Positions 1 through 6,760 of a stretch of 9,061 nt of DNA are shown in pieces. Under the pieces are notes generated by a model, which was not told the DNA's origin, did no database searches, and saw nothing but the letters and a program-made list of their open reading frames with translations. Numbering within the stretch: the stretch's first letter is position 1; each line of letters begins with the position of its first letter. Origin of the DNA: Thermomicrobiaceae bacterium (lineage in GTDB: Bacteria; Chloroflexota; Chloroflexia; Thermomicrobiales; Thermomicrobiaceae); assembly GCA_007123655.1 (NCBI GenBank), contig SKKR01000532.1, positions 1-9,061 of the forward strand, written 5' to 3'. The position numbers and the translations under genes were made by a program.

Positions 1-304
1 CGCCGCCGGAGAGATGAACGATCGGCACACCCGCGGCGTAGGCTCCGGCGATGCCGGACAGGCTGTTCGTGGCGCCGGGGCCGGCGGTAACCAGAACGAC
101 GCCAGGTCTACCCGTCGACCGCGCATAGAGTTCCGCGGCGATGGACGCGTTGTTCTCGTGCATGACGTTGATTGGTCGGATCTGGGGAACGTCGGCCAGC
201 GCGTCGTAGAGGTAGATGACATGATCACCGTCCAGCCCGAAAATCGTGTCGACGCCTTGCTGGCGAAGACACTCGACGGTCAGCTGCGCTGGCGTCATGC
301 TCAT
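1..304 (-). CDS. Thiamine-pyrophosphate-dependent enzyme, acetolactate synthase-like (N-terminal part)
   Basis: The first 101 residues of a TPP enzyme of the acetolactate synthase / benzoylformate decarboxylase superfamily; the rest runs off the left edge. Visible are the N-terminal PYR-domain start (MSMTPAQLTVECLRQQGVDT), the FGLDGDH turn near residue 22, the MHEN segment with the probable catalytic glutamate E50 that activates the TPP aminopyrimidine, and the signature GRPGVVLVTAGPGATN (residues 65-80) followed by the GIAGAY helix. Known family members normally have FGxPG and AADGYAR here; this protein has FGLDG and AAELYAR, so the substrate cannot be guessed (acetolactate synthase, oxalyl-CoA decarboxylase and sulfoacetaldehyde acetyltransferase types all remain possible). 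Start ATG at 304 has AGGA about 10 bases upstream; a second in-frame ATG is at 298. It lies 24 bases after the stop of the DfsB-like gene, so both are probably on one transcript. Confidence 0.9.
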   Translation of the reverse strand, partial: MSMTPAQLTVECLRQQGVDTIFGLDGDHVIYLYDALADVPQIRPINVMHENNASIAAELYARSTGRPGVVLVTAGPGATNSLSGIAGAYAAGVPIVHLSGG

Positions 305-328
305 TGATGGGCTGTCCTGATTCCGCGA

Positions 329-850
329 CTAGTCGACCGGCTGGTTTGCCAGCAGTCGGATATCCTCGACATGATCGCTGTCATGCCCCGAGAAGTTACC
401 GAGAACGATGTCGCCAATTCGCCGGTAGGTGACCTCTTCCATGTCGGTCGGGATCGACCGGTCGAGATCGTCTTCGTTCATCTGTTCCAGTGTCAGGATA
501 ACCCGTTCCTGCATTTTCCGAAAGTCGGTCAGGACCTCCGCCAGCGGGCGATCTTTGTTCCGTTCGTAGATGATCTGGTTAACGCCGTCGATGTCCAGTT
601 GCCGGTAGGTCTCGCGGTCTATCCCGAGCGACTCCCAGGCCGCGCGGCCTTCGATGACACCGAGTCCCCGGCGTTGCCATTCCGCGATGTGCGCCAGATG
701 ATCCTTGATCGACCAGCCGCCGTCGTCGGTCGCCTGCGTCATCTGCTCTTTCGAGAGCTCGTCAATGATCGACTCGATCTCGGCGCGGGCCGCGTGCACC
801 TGTTCCAGGACCTCGTCGGCCCCACTCTGGAAATCGTCGTATCCGGTCAT
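329..850 (-). CDS. DinB-superfamily ClbS/DfsB-like four-helix protein (copy 1)
   Basis: A 173-residue soluble protein of the ClbS/DfsB (DUF1706) branch of the DinB four-helix-bundle superfamily. The family hallmark GGWSIKDHLAHIAEWQRR lies at about residues 44-61, the middle segment RDRPLAEVLTDF-type sequence (here KDRPLAEVLTDFRK) follows near residue 100, and a C-terminal GHDSDHVEDIR supplies further histidines. In DinB proteins such histidines form a metal or catalytic site. The best-known member, ClbS, protects the colibactin producer by opening the toxin's cyclopropane; others are uncharacterised, and no such substrate can be inferred here. The start ATG at 850 is well supported by AGGAGAGGA just upstream. 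It follows a paralogue (951-1466) with a 100-base gap and precedes the TPP enzyme. Length is normal for the family. Confidence 0.88.
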   Translation of the reverse strand: MTGYDDFQSGADEVLEQVHAARAEIESIIDELSKEQMTQATDDGGWSIKDHLAHIAEWQRRGLGVIEGRAAWESLGIDRETYRQLDIDGVNQIIYERNKDRPLAEVLTDFRKMQERVILTLEQMNEDDLDRSIPTDMEEVTYRRIGDIVLGNFSGHDSDHVEDIRLLANQPVD

Positions 851-932
851 CCAATCCTCTCCTGCATGTCTTGCGCCTGCTTTCTCATTGCCTTCCAGCC
901 GGTTGCGTGCATGATGCCTGCCAGCGTCAACC

Positions 933-948
933 CCACCGCCCGGGGTGG
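933..948 (-). terminator. Weak GC hairpin between the two DfsB-like genes
   Basis: CCACC and GGTGG arms flank a 6-base loop, starting 2 bases after the stop of the upstream DfsB-like gene on the minus strand. There is no T-tract, the stem is only 5 bp, and an alternative register (CCCC with GGGG) is possible. It may slow or partly end transcription between the paralogues, but the call is tentative. Confidence 0.25.
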
Positions 949-950
949 TG

Positions 951-1466
951 TCAGCGGCGTTCGCCCAGTACCCGTATGTCTTTGATGTGGACCCGATCGT
1001 GACGTGCGATGTTGAAATTGATCAGATCGACAACTCTGGGAAATCGATTGGCGACCGGTCCAGACAATGGCTGGATCAGATCCTGTTCGCTCATCGCCTG
1101 AACGGTCATCTCCACCTCGCGATGGGTTCCCCGGAAATCCTCGATCACCTCACTGAGCGTGCGATCACGGTAGCGGCGGTAGAGCACATCATTGATCGCG
1201 TGTGCATCATCCAGCTGATCGTAGGTTTCATGATCGATCTCGAACCCGTCCGCCGGGTGCTTGCCCGCGATGATTGCCAGGCATCTCCGCTGCCACGCGG
1301 CAATGTGGGCCAGGTGATCCTTGATGGACCACCCTCCGCTTGTCCGTGGCACCGTCAATTGATGCTCGGACAGCCCGGCGAACGATGCCTCCAGCTCAGC
1401 CCGCGCTTTGCGAATGTTCGCGAGCACTTCGTCCCGCGTATCTGACTGGGGATGTTGCTCGCTCAT
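951..1466 (-). CDS. DinB-superfamily ClbS/DfsB-like four-helix protein (copy 2)
   Basis: A 171-residue paralogue of the next gene downstream. It shares the identical block GGWSIKDHLAHIA followed by WQRR (residues about 43-60), the RDRTLSEVIEDFRG middle segment, and RHDRVHIKDIR near the C-terminus with two histidines. These are the expected features of a ClbS/DfsB-type bundle with conserved histidines. The start ATG at 1466 has GGTGGAG directly upstream. Outside the shared blocks the two copies differ widely (for example the segment around residues 130-145), so the duplication is old or the two have diverged in substrate. A strong hairpin (1515-1542) separates it from the molybdo-enzyme gene upstream, so it may have its own promoter. 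Role unknown; detoxification or thiol-transfer chemistry is only a family-level guess. Confidence 0.87.
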   Translation of the reverse strand: MSEQHPQSDTRDEVLANIRKARAELEASFAGLSEHQLTVPRTSGGWSIKDHLAHIAAWQRRCLAIIAGKHPADGFEIDHETYDQLDDAHAINDVLYRRYRDRTLSEVIEDFRGTHREVEMTVQAMSEQDLIQPLSGPVANRFPRVVDLINFNIARHDRVHIKDIRVLGERR

Positions 1467-1514
1467 CTACTCCACCGCTCATTCCGGTTGAAGCGACGTT
1501 CCTGCCGGGACACG

Positions 1515-1542
1515 GAAGGAGGGTAGCGACGTACCCTCCTTC
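1515..1542 (-). terminator. Perfect 11-bp hairpin after the molybdopterin hydroxylase gene
   Basis: GAAGGAGGGTA and TACCCTCCTTC form a perfect 11-bp stem around a 6-base loop, 39 bases beyond the stop of the gene ending at 1582 and 48 bases before the next start at 1466. No T-run follows on the minus strand (the next bases are CGTGTCC), so it is a terminator-like hairpin rather than a textbook intrinsic terminator. It could also stabilise the 3' end of the transcript. Confidence 0.6.
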
Positions 1543-1581
1543 ATGTCAGGCCTGATTCCAGGATCGCCTGGTCAGATTGGC

Positions 1582-3855
1582 TCAGACGTCTCTGCTGGCA
1601 ATCGCGTCCAGCACGCGTTGCGACGTCATCGGAATCTCGGTCACCCGGGCGCCGGTTGCGTCGGCGATCGCGTTCGCGATTGCCGCGGCGGTCGGAACGA
1701 CCGGGGGTTCCCCGACGCCTTTCGCTCCGAAAGGCCCCGCTTTGGAGGTTTTCTCGATAAGGATGATCTCGAGCGATGGGCTCTGTTCGTGTTTCGGCAG
1801 TGTGTAGTCCATCAGGTTCGGATTGAGCGGCTGCCCGTTGTCGTCGTAGATGATTCCTTCGTAGAGGCCCCAGCCGATGCCCTGGACCGCTCCACCCATG
1901 ATCTGCCCTTCGACCATCGCCGGATTGAGCGCCTTGCCAACATCCTGCGAGACAACCAGGTGCTTCAAGTGGACCTCGCCGGTGTCCTCATCGACGTGCA
2001 CATGCGCCAGCTGCGCCGAAAAGCCCGGCGCTTTATCCAGGACCGCGGACTTGCCAGCACCGGAAACCGGTGGGTACTTGCCGCCGAAGCTCATGCTCAT
2101 GGTGGCGATCTGCGACAGGGAGAGTTTCGTGTCCGGAGCTCCCTTGACCTTGACCTCGCCGTCGACCATTTCCAGGTCGTCCGGAGAGACCTCGAGCTCA
2201 GCCGAGGCAATCGACATCACCTGATCCCTGGCTTCCTGGGCGGCGGCCGCGACGGCGACGCCCATCGTGTAGGTCACTTTGCTACCACCGCTCATGCCGG
2301 CATACGGCGCGTTGTCCGTGTTCGCGGTGGTCAGCCTGACCTGATCCATCCGAACGCCGAATGTCTCCGCGGCAATCATCGCCATGGTCGTGTTCGTGCC
2401 GCTGATGTCCATCGACCCCAGCGTCAGGGCGACCGTTCCATCCGTATTCAGACGCAGATTCGCCGCGCACGGCTCCACACCACCCGGCCATCCACCGACG
2501 GCGACGCCGACACCCTCGCCAGGGCCGGTCGGCTTGTTCTTATACAGCGGGTGGTCCCGCAGCGACTCGAGCACCTCTTTCCCGCCGATCGCCGGCCACG
2601 GCTCGTCGTTCGGTTGCGGATCGCCCTCAACCGAGATGTTGTAGATGCGGAACTCCAGCGGGTCCCAGCCGAGCTTTCGGGCCATCTCGTCGATGTTCTG
2701 ATCGATGGCGAATGTGGCCTGCGGCGAGCCCGGCGCGCGGTACGCGCCGACACCCGGCTTGTTGGTGATGACTTCGACCCCTTCCAGGTCCAGGTTCGCG
2801 CAGCGGTAATAACCGCCCATGACCAGCACCGCGACGTTGGTCGGACTGGCCGGATACGCGCCGGAGTCGAACAACGCGCGGACGCGAACCGCGGTGATCG
2901 TGCCGTCCTTCTTCGCGCCCGTCTTGATCTCCATCACAGACCCGGGGGCCGGCGTTGTCAGCAGGAACTCTTCCATGCGGCTGAGGACCAGCTTGACCGG
3001 ATGCTTCGAGCGAATTGCGGAGGCGGCAACAAGCGGCTGCAGCAGGCAGGTCTTCCCGCCGAATCCGCCGCCAACTTCCATCGGCACCACCGTGATGTCG
3101 TTGTGGTCCATCCCGAGGATGTTGGACGTCGTGTTGCGAACGAAGAACTGTCCCTGGGTGGGAGTGTAGATCGTAATCCGGCCAAGCGGGTCCGGCACGA
3201 CCATTACCGCGTGTGGTTCGATGTACCCCTGATGCACAAAATTGGTGCGGTAGGTGCGCTCGACGACGACATCCGCCTCGGCGAATCCTTTTTCGACGTC
3301 TCCCCGCTTGAACGCTACCGCGTCAGTCACGTTCGGCCCGAGGTTGGAGACGTCCATTTCCGCGCCACCGGAGACCGTGGCGTGGGCCTCGCCCTCTCCC
3401 TCTCCGGCGTCGATGTCTTTCGACCGGATCGGCGGCGCGTCGAGCTCGGTGGCTTTCTTCGGGTCAACATTGACACCGAGAGGTTCATAGTCCACCTGTA
3501 CCAGGCCGGCGGCTTCCTCAGCCGCGGCCTCGTCGTCCGCGAGGACGATGGCGACCGGTTGTCCGTAGAAGACGACCTTGTCCCGGGCCAGCATTGCGCC
3601 GACACGGGACGCCGGCTCCGGGCCGTCCGGAAGCAGGTCTCTGCCCGTGTAGACCGCATGAACCCCGGGCACCTGCTCCGCGGCGCTGGTGTCGACGCTC
3701 TTGATGTTCGCGTGGGCCTGGTACGAGGTCGTCAAACGTGCGTGCAGCAACCCCGGTGCGGTGAGATCCCCGGCGTATCTGGTCTGACCGTGTACCTTCT
3801 GCGCCGAGTCGATTCGGGGCAGCGCTTTGCCGATCAGTGTGCTCGTCGCTGTCAT
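1582..3855 (-). CDS. Xanthine dehydrogenase family protein, molybdopterin-binding (large) subunit
   Basis: A 757-residue, apparently full-length molybdenum-cofactor subunit of the xanthine dehydrogenase / aldehyde oxidase / CoxL family, which hydroxylates carbon centres using water. Residues about 15-130 form the a/b hammerhead domain; the Mo-binding domains carry QGYIEPHA (209-216), VGGGFGGK (261-268), GAYRAPG (370-376) and, near the C-terminus, GAKGVGEPP (710-718), whose E716 aligns with the family's catalytic glutamate. The active-site loop reads AYRAPG, lacking the cysteine of true CO dehydrogenase (AYRCSFR), so CO oxidation is unlikely; the substrate is unknown. The start ATG at 3855 has AGGAGG in ideal position. 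No signal peptide is seen. The usual FAD (CoxM) and 2Fe-2S (CoxS) subunit genes are not adjacent: a methyltransferase lies upstream and DfsB-like genes lie downstream. Electron-transfer partners must therefore be encoded elsewhere. Confidence 0.93.
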   Translation of the reverse strand: MTATSTLIGKALPRIDSAQKVHGQTRYAGDLTAPGLLHARLTTSYQAHANIKSVDTSAAEQVPGVHAVYTGRDLLPDGPEPASRVGAMLARDKVVFYGQPVAIVLADDEAAAEEAAGLVQVDYEPLGVNVDPKKATELDAPPIRSKDIDAGEGEGEAHATVSGGAEMDVSNLGPNVTDAVAFKRGDVEKGFAEADVVVERTYRTNFVHQGYIEPHAVMVVPDPLGRITIYTPTQGQFFVRNTTSNILGMDHNDITVVPMEVGGGFGGKTCLLQPLVAASAIRSKHPVKLVLSRMEEFLLTTPAPGSVMEIKTGAKKDGTITAVRVRALFDSGAYPASPTNVAVLVMGGYYRCANLDLEGVEVITNKPGVGAYRAPGSPQATFAIDQNIDEMARKLGWDPLEFRIYNISVEGDPQPNDEPWPAIGGKEVLESLRDHPLYKNKPTGPGEGVGVAVGGWPGGVEPCAANLRLNTDGTVALTLGSMDISGTNTTMAMIAAETFGVRMDQVRLTTANTDNAPYAGMSGGSKVTYTMGVAVAAAAQEARDQVMSIASAELEVSPDDLEMVDGEVKVKGAPDTKLSLSQIATMSMSFGGKYPPVSGAGKSAVLDKAPGFSAQLAHVHVDEDTGEVHLKHLVVSQDVGKALNPAMVEGQIMGGAVQGIGWGLYEGIIYDDNGQPLNPNLMDYTLPKHEQSPSLEIILIEKTSKAGPFGAKGVGEPPVVPTAAAIANAIADATGARVTEIPMTSQRVLDAIASRDV

Positions 3856-3928
3856 CGTTCCTCCTGAACAGTCTTGAGTTACCCCTTCGTAACCGTATCT
3901 TCAATCATCTTCTCGAATGCAACGTTCG

Positions 3929-4600
3929 TCAAGTCGACGCGCGAAGCTGCGCGAGAAACTCCCAGTGCCAGGTTCCCGGACCGCGCTGCTGGCGGTCTTG
4001 CAGCTGAAACAGCTGGAAGGCGCGGATCAATTCCACCAGGCGCTGGTCGTCGCAGTAGAAGTGGGCGTGCGCTTTCTCGTCGTCGTCCTCGACGATGAAG
4101 GTATTCGGCCTGACCTCGGTCCCGTCGCCGTAGCGCTCGTGGCGGGTGGAAATCATGGTGCAGATCAGGATTCCTCCCGGACGGAGCACCCGCTGAATCT
4201 CATCGAGCGCCTGTTGGACCACGGCGCCGTCCCCGTGATAGATCACGTTCCAGGCCAGCGCGAGATCGCACGAGTCATCCGGCACCGGGAGGGAGGTGAA
4301 GTCTCCGAGCGTGAACGTGATTTCAAGGCACATCTCCGTTGCAGTGTCACGCGCGATCTCCAGGCCGGACTCGCTCAGATCAACCGCGGTGACCTGGAAC
4401 CCGTTTTGAGCCAGAAACAGTGCGTGCCGACCGACCCCACAGCCTATGTCGAGCACATCCCGCACGTTCCGCTCCTTCAGGAACGGCACGCTGTCGGCCA
4501 CCAGGGGCTCCGGGTCCCGCCACTCGTCTCTGGTTTCCTTGTGTTGCCAGCGCCGGTCCCATTCGGTGTGCGCAGTTGACCACGAGCGTCCCGAATTCAC
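3929..4600 (-). CDS. Class I SAM-dependent methyltransferase, TehB-like
   Basis: A Rossmann-fold methyltransferase. Motif I is VLDIGCGVGRHALFLA (residues 49-64 from the chosen start), the acidic residue binding the SAM ribose is D74 in VTAVDLS, then LGDF (98-101), ALAWNVIYHG (114-123) and the post-motif LRPGGILIC (139-147). The pattern DIGCGxGRxxLxLAxNG resembles TehB-type enzymes, which methylate tellurite, selenite or small electrophiles; the actual substrate is unknown. The start is chosen at GTG 4600, where GAGG sits 5 bases upstream and the WDRRWQ segment typical of the N-terminus follows soon after. An in-frame ATG at 4657 would add 19 residues but has no ribosome binding site and would run into the regulatory region shared with the divergent toxin-antitoxin operon. 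The gene ends 73 bases before the molybdo-enzyme start. Confidence 0.85.
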   Translation of the reverse strand: MNSGRSWSTAHTEWDRRWQHKETRDEWRDPEPLVADSVPFLKERNVRDVLDIGCGVGRHALFLAQNGFQVTAVDLSESGLEIARDTATEMCLEITFTLGDFTSLPVPDDSCDLALAWNVIYHGDGAVVQQALDEIQRVLRPGGILICTMISTRHERYGDGTEVRPNTFIVEDDDEKAHAHFYCDDQRLVELIRAFQLFQLQDRQQRGPGTWHWEFLAQLRAST

Positions 4601-4648
4601 TGCTGCCTCGCTATCACGGAACGTCGCCGCGGAATAGATCTCACAGCA

Positions 4649-4687
4649 TGGTAGCATAGGATTAGCGCTAACATTGTCGCCAGGCGA
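4649..4687 (+). promoter_or_regulatory. Probable promoter-operator of the toxin-antitoxin operon
   Basis: Two perfect palindromes lie just ahead of the antitoxin: TTAGCGCTAA at 4662-4671 and TCGCCAGGCGA at 4677-4687. An extended -10-like element, TGGTAGCAT (4649-4657), stands immediately upstream, so a start site near the first palindrome is possible; no convincing -35 is visible. RHH antitoxins commonly bind such palindromes to repress their own operon. The same stretch is upstream of the divergent methyltransferase, so binding might affect both. Promoter position is inferred; the palindromes are seen directly. Confidence 0.5.
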
Positions 4688-4708
4688 TCAGGGACGGAGT
4701 TGACTTCG

Positions 4709-4996
4709 ATGGCCGTGATCAAGCAACGGTATCCAACAGTCCGAGTGAGGAAGGACACTTACGAGTCGATTCGTGGGATAGCGGATGAAGACGCTGTTCC
4801 GATGTCTGATGTTGTCGCCCAGGCGGTCAAGGAGTACCGGCAGAAGCGATTGCTGGAGAAGTCGAACAGGGCCTGGGCGAAGATGATGGAGGATCCCGAG
4901 GAACGCGCTTTCTGGAAACAGGAGGACGAAGAGATCGAGAGGGTCTTTTTGAGCCCGATTATCGATCCGCGGGAAGAGGAGGATGAGGAGTCATAG
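4709..4996 (+). CDS. Ribbon-helix-helix-type antitoxin partner of MazF-like toxin
   Basis: A 95-residue protein directly upstream of and overlapping a MazF/PemK toxin gene. The N-terminus reads as a ribbon-helix-helix DNA-binding fold: strand PTVRVRKD (9-16), helix TYESIRGIADEDA (17-29), and helix PMSDVVAQAVKEYRQKR (31-47). The second half, from about residue 50, is charged and probably disordered until bound; it contains WAKMMEDPEERAFW and ends in a very acidic tail (REEEDEES), typical of an antitoxin segment that wraps the toxin. The start is ATG 4709, with GGAG nine bases upstream; an upstream in-frame TTG at 4700 abuts that GGAG and is unlikely to be used. It probably neutralises the toxin and represses the operon. 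The family assignment rests on predicted fold and context rather than on a recognised signature. Confidence 0.85.
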   Translation: MAVIKQRYPTVRVRKDTYESIRGIADEDAVPMSDVVAQAVKEYRQKRLLEKSNRAWAKMMEDPEERAFWKQEDEEIERVFLSPIIDPREEEDEES

Positions 4997-5358
4997 TGTC
5001 CGGAACGACCGTTCGAAGAGGCGAGATCTGGCATTTCGAGCCTGATATGACCGTTGGACGCGAGCAACGTGGTAGACGACCAGGAGTAATCGTTTCAAGT
5101 GACTGGCATAACAGGGGACCGAGAGAACTGATTTTTGTTGTTCCACTCACCACGCGTCGTCGTTCTCCAGTCGACTATCCAATGCACGTGGAGATATCTC
5201 CGGAAACGTCAGGACTGAATCAGACGAGTTTCGCTATGTGCGAGCAGTTGAGATCTGTTTCAACTGCTCGAATCTATGGCCGCAACAGCGTCGGAACAGT
5301 AGCGCCGGCGGACATGCTGCAGATCGAAGAACGACTATCTGCACTTCTCGGACTGTGA
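4996..5358 (+). CDS. MazF/PemK-family endoribonuclease toxin
   Basis: A 120-residue toxin of the MazF/PemK (CcdB-fold) family, which cleaves single-stranded mRNA at short sequences and halts translation. Family landmarks are RRGEIWHFEPD (7-17), GRRPGVIVSSD (26-36) with R28 at the position of the catalytic arginine of MazF, VVPLTT (48-53) with T52 matching the catalytic threonine, and the C-terminal GLNQTSFAMCEQLRSVSTARI block (residues 73-93). Both catalytic positions are intact, so the toxin is probably active. It starts at GTG 4996, overlapping the antitoxin TAG by one base (TAGTG) with GAGGAG upstream, so translation is coupled. Cleavage specificity cannot be read from sequence. GC content is lower than that of the neighbours (29 of 60 bases at 5221-5280), consistent with horizontal acquisition. 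Confidence 0.94.
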   Translation: MSGTTVRRGEIWHFEPDMTVGREQRGRRPGVIVSSDWHNRGPRELIFVVPLTTRRRSPVDYPMHVEISPETSGLNQTSFAMCEQLRSVSTARIYGRNSVGTVAPADMLQIEERLSALLGL

Positions 5359-5384
5359 AGCCGCCTCCGACAGAAGGCGGCTTC
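5357..5384. terminator. Bidirectional hairpin terminator between convergent genes
   Basis: GAAGCCGCCT and AGGCGGCTTC form a perfect 10-bp stem with an 8-base loop. It overlaps the last two bases of the toxin stop codon and ends 8 bases before the stop of the convergent MFS gene, so it can serve both transcripts. The T-content after it is weak on both strands (CGTTCCG on plus). Confidence 0.75.
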
Positions 5385-5392
5385 GTTCCGCC

Positions 5393-6751
5393 TCAGTCGC
5401 CGGGTGCCGGCATCAGGTCCTGTGGTTCTGCCGGGAACGACTCGATCGCCCGAACCGGGGACAACGCGATCCAGACGAACGCCACGAGCATCCCGAAAAC
5501 CCCGACCAGAAGGGTCGCCTGAAGACCGATCAGCGTGCCCAGACCTCCACCGATCAACGACCCAACCGGAACAAGCCCGTACACGATGAACCGATAACTT
5601 GCCGAGACGCGACCCAGATACTGGTCCGGCGTGATTGCCTGGCGCAGGCTGAGTTGATTGACGTCCGCGATTGGAAGAACCATCCACTGGACGAACTCGG
5701 ACGCTACCACAAGGATCAGCGCGTACTCGGGAACCAGAAACGCAAGGGGAATCGGCAGGCCTCCAAGACCGAAGAACAACCACGCCACCGTGATCGTGCG
5801 ACCGACGCCGAACCTGGCGGAGAGGCGGCTTGCCGCGAGCGATCCGATAAGAGCGCCGATGCCGCCGACCCCGAACACCAAGCCGATTTCGAACGAAGTC
5901 AACCCCAACACATTCGCCATGTACAGCACGTAGACCGCAAGGAACACGTGGCCGAACATGTTGTTCATGCCGGATGCACCGATCGTCGCCCGGAGAATCG
6001 GATTCCGGAGGCTCACACGCAATCCCTCGGCTGCTTGCTGGAGCATCGCGCGTCTCGCTGGCGCCTGAGCGTGGGATCGATCCGGGTGTCGGATACGACC
6101 GGCGAACAACGCGCTCAGCAGGGATGAGAACGCGTCCACCAGCATCGCCAGCGGCGGCCCGACGACGCCCGCAGCCCCGCCACCGACGAGCGGACCGCCG
6201 GTCTGTGCGACCGACCGGGTCGCTTCCATCTTTCCGTTCGCGTCCGCCAGTCTCGGCCGGCCGACAATCTGCGGCAGCCAGGCGAGGCGACAGAGCTCGA
6301 AGATCAGCGACATCGTGCCTGTCAAAAAGGCGATACCGATAAGCAGCCATATGTTCAGCAATCCGAGCCACCAGAGCAGCGGGATGAGCGCAACCAGGGC
6401 AACCCGGACCAGGCTCGTCGCGACCATCGTCGGGCGGCGCGGCAGGCGGTCCACCCAGACACCCGCAAACAGGCTGATAAGGAGCGATGGCGCGCTGGTT
6501 GCCGCCCCGAGAATCCCCATTTGCAGCGGGTTCGCGCCCAGCGTCAGGGCACCGACGAGCGGTATGACTACGATCGATGATTGCCTGGCAAGGTCAAGCG
6601 CGCTGTCAGACGCCCAGAGATTGACGAACGAGTTCGATCGCCACAATGGCACTGACAGCCGGCCAGTGTCCGTGATCGAGCCACTGCCGGGATCGCTCGC
6701 ACGACCATGCTCCGGCGGCACGTCTCCGGTCGTTGATTCGTTGTATTGCAT
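5393..6751 (-). CDS. MFS efflux transporter, DHA3 (Mef/EntS-like) family
   Basis: A 452-residue major facilitator exporter with about 12 membrane helices. A hydrophilic cytoplasmic N-tail of roughly 35 residues precedes the first helix. Between helices 2 and 3 lies the MFS motif A equivalent GVWVDRLPRRPTM (about 98-110); LADANGKMEATRS and GGPLVGGGAAG around helix 5 are typical of the DHA3 branch, which includes macrolide exporter MefA and enterobactin exporter EntS. The second half starts at about residue 240 with a repeat of the 6-TM unit. It is probably a proton-driven exporter of a drug or siderophore-like small molecule; the substrate is not deducible. The start ATG at 6751 has only a weak GGGA 9 bases upstream, and that site lies inside a hairpin of a structured leader (see 6761-6845), which suggests that expression is controlled by attenuation. 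It converges on the toxin gene. Confidence 0.93.
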   Translation of the reverse strand: MQYNESTTGDVPPEHGRASDPGSGSITDTGRLSVPLWRSNSFVNLWASDSALDLARQSSIVVIPLVGALTLGANPLQMGILGAATSAPSLLISLFAGVWVDRLPRRPTMVATSLVRVALVALIPLLWWLGLLNIWLLIGIAFLTGTMSLIFELCRLAWLPQIVGRPRLADANGKMEATRSVAQTGGPLVGGGAAGVVGPPLAMLVDAFSSLLSALFAGRIRHPDRSHAQAPARRAMLQQAAEGLRVSLRNPILRATIGASGMNNMFGHVFLAVYVLYMANVLGLTSFEIGLVFGVGGIGALIGSLAASRLSARFGVGRTITVAWLFFGLGGLPIPLAFLVPEYALILVVASEFVQWMVLPIADVNQLSLRQAITPDQYLGRVSASYRFIVYGLVPVGSLIGGGLGTLIGLQATLLVGVFGMLVAFVWIALSPVRAIESFPAEPQDLMPAPGD

Positions 6752-6760
6752 AGCGTTATT

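Noticed and set aside
1543..3867. Long plus-strand open frame of 774 codons
   Set aside because: It is the antisense of the molybdopterin hydroxylase gene; its translation is rich in Arg, Val, Asp and His with no recognisable domain, and the minus-strand frame has intact family motifs.
3878..3893. GTTAC-N6-GTAAC inverted repeat upstream of the molybdo-enzyme gene
   Set aside because: Only 5-bp arms; such a match is expected by chance at this scale and nothing else supports an operator.
3917..4579. Plus-strand 220-codon frame opposite the methyltransferase
   Set aside because: Antisense shadow; the minus strand carries a complete SAM-binding motif set.
4601..4657. N-terminal extension of the methyltransferase from ATG 4657
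   Set aside because: No ribosome binding site, and it would place the start next to the palindromes of the divergent operon. GTG 4600 has GAGG at proper spacing. It cannot be fully excluded.
5274..6371. Minus-strand 365-codon frame within the MFS gene
   Set aside because: Out-of-frame shadow of the transporter, Arg/Ser-rich, no membrane helices or family motifs.
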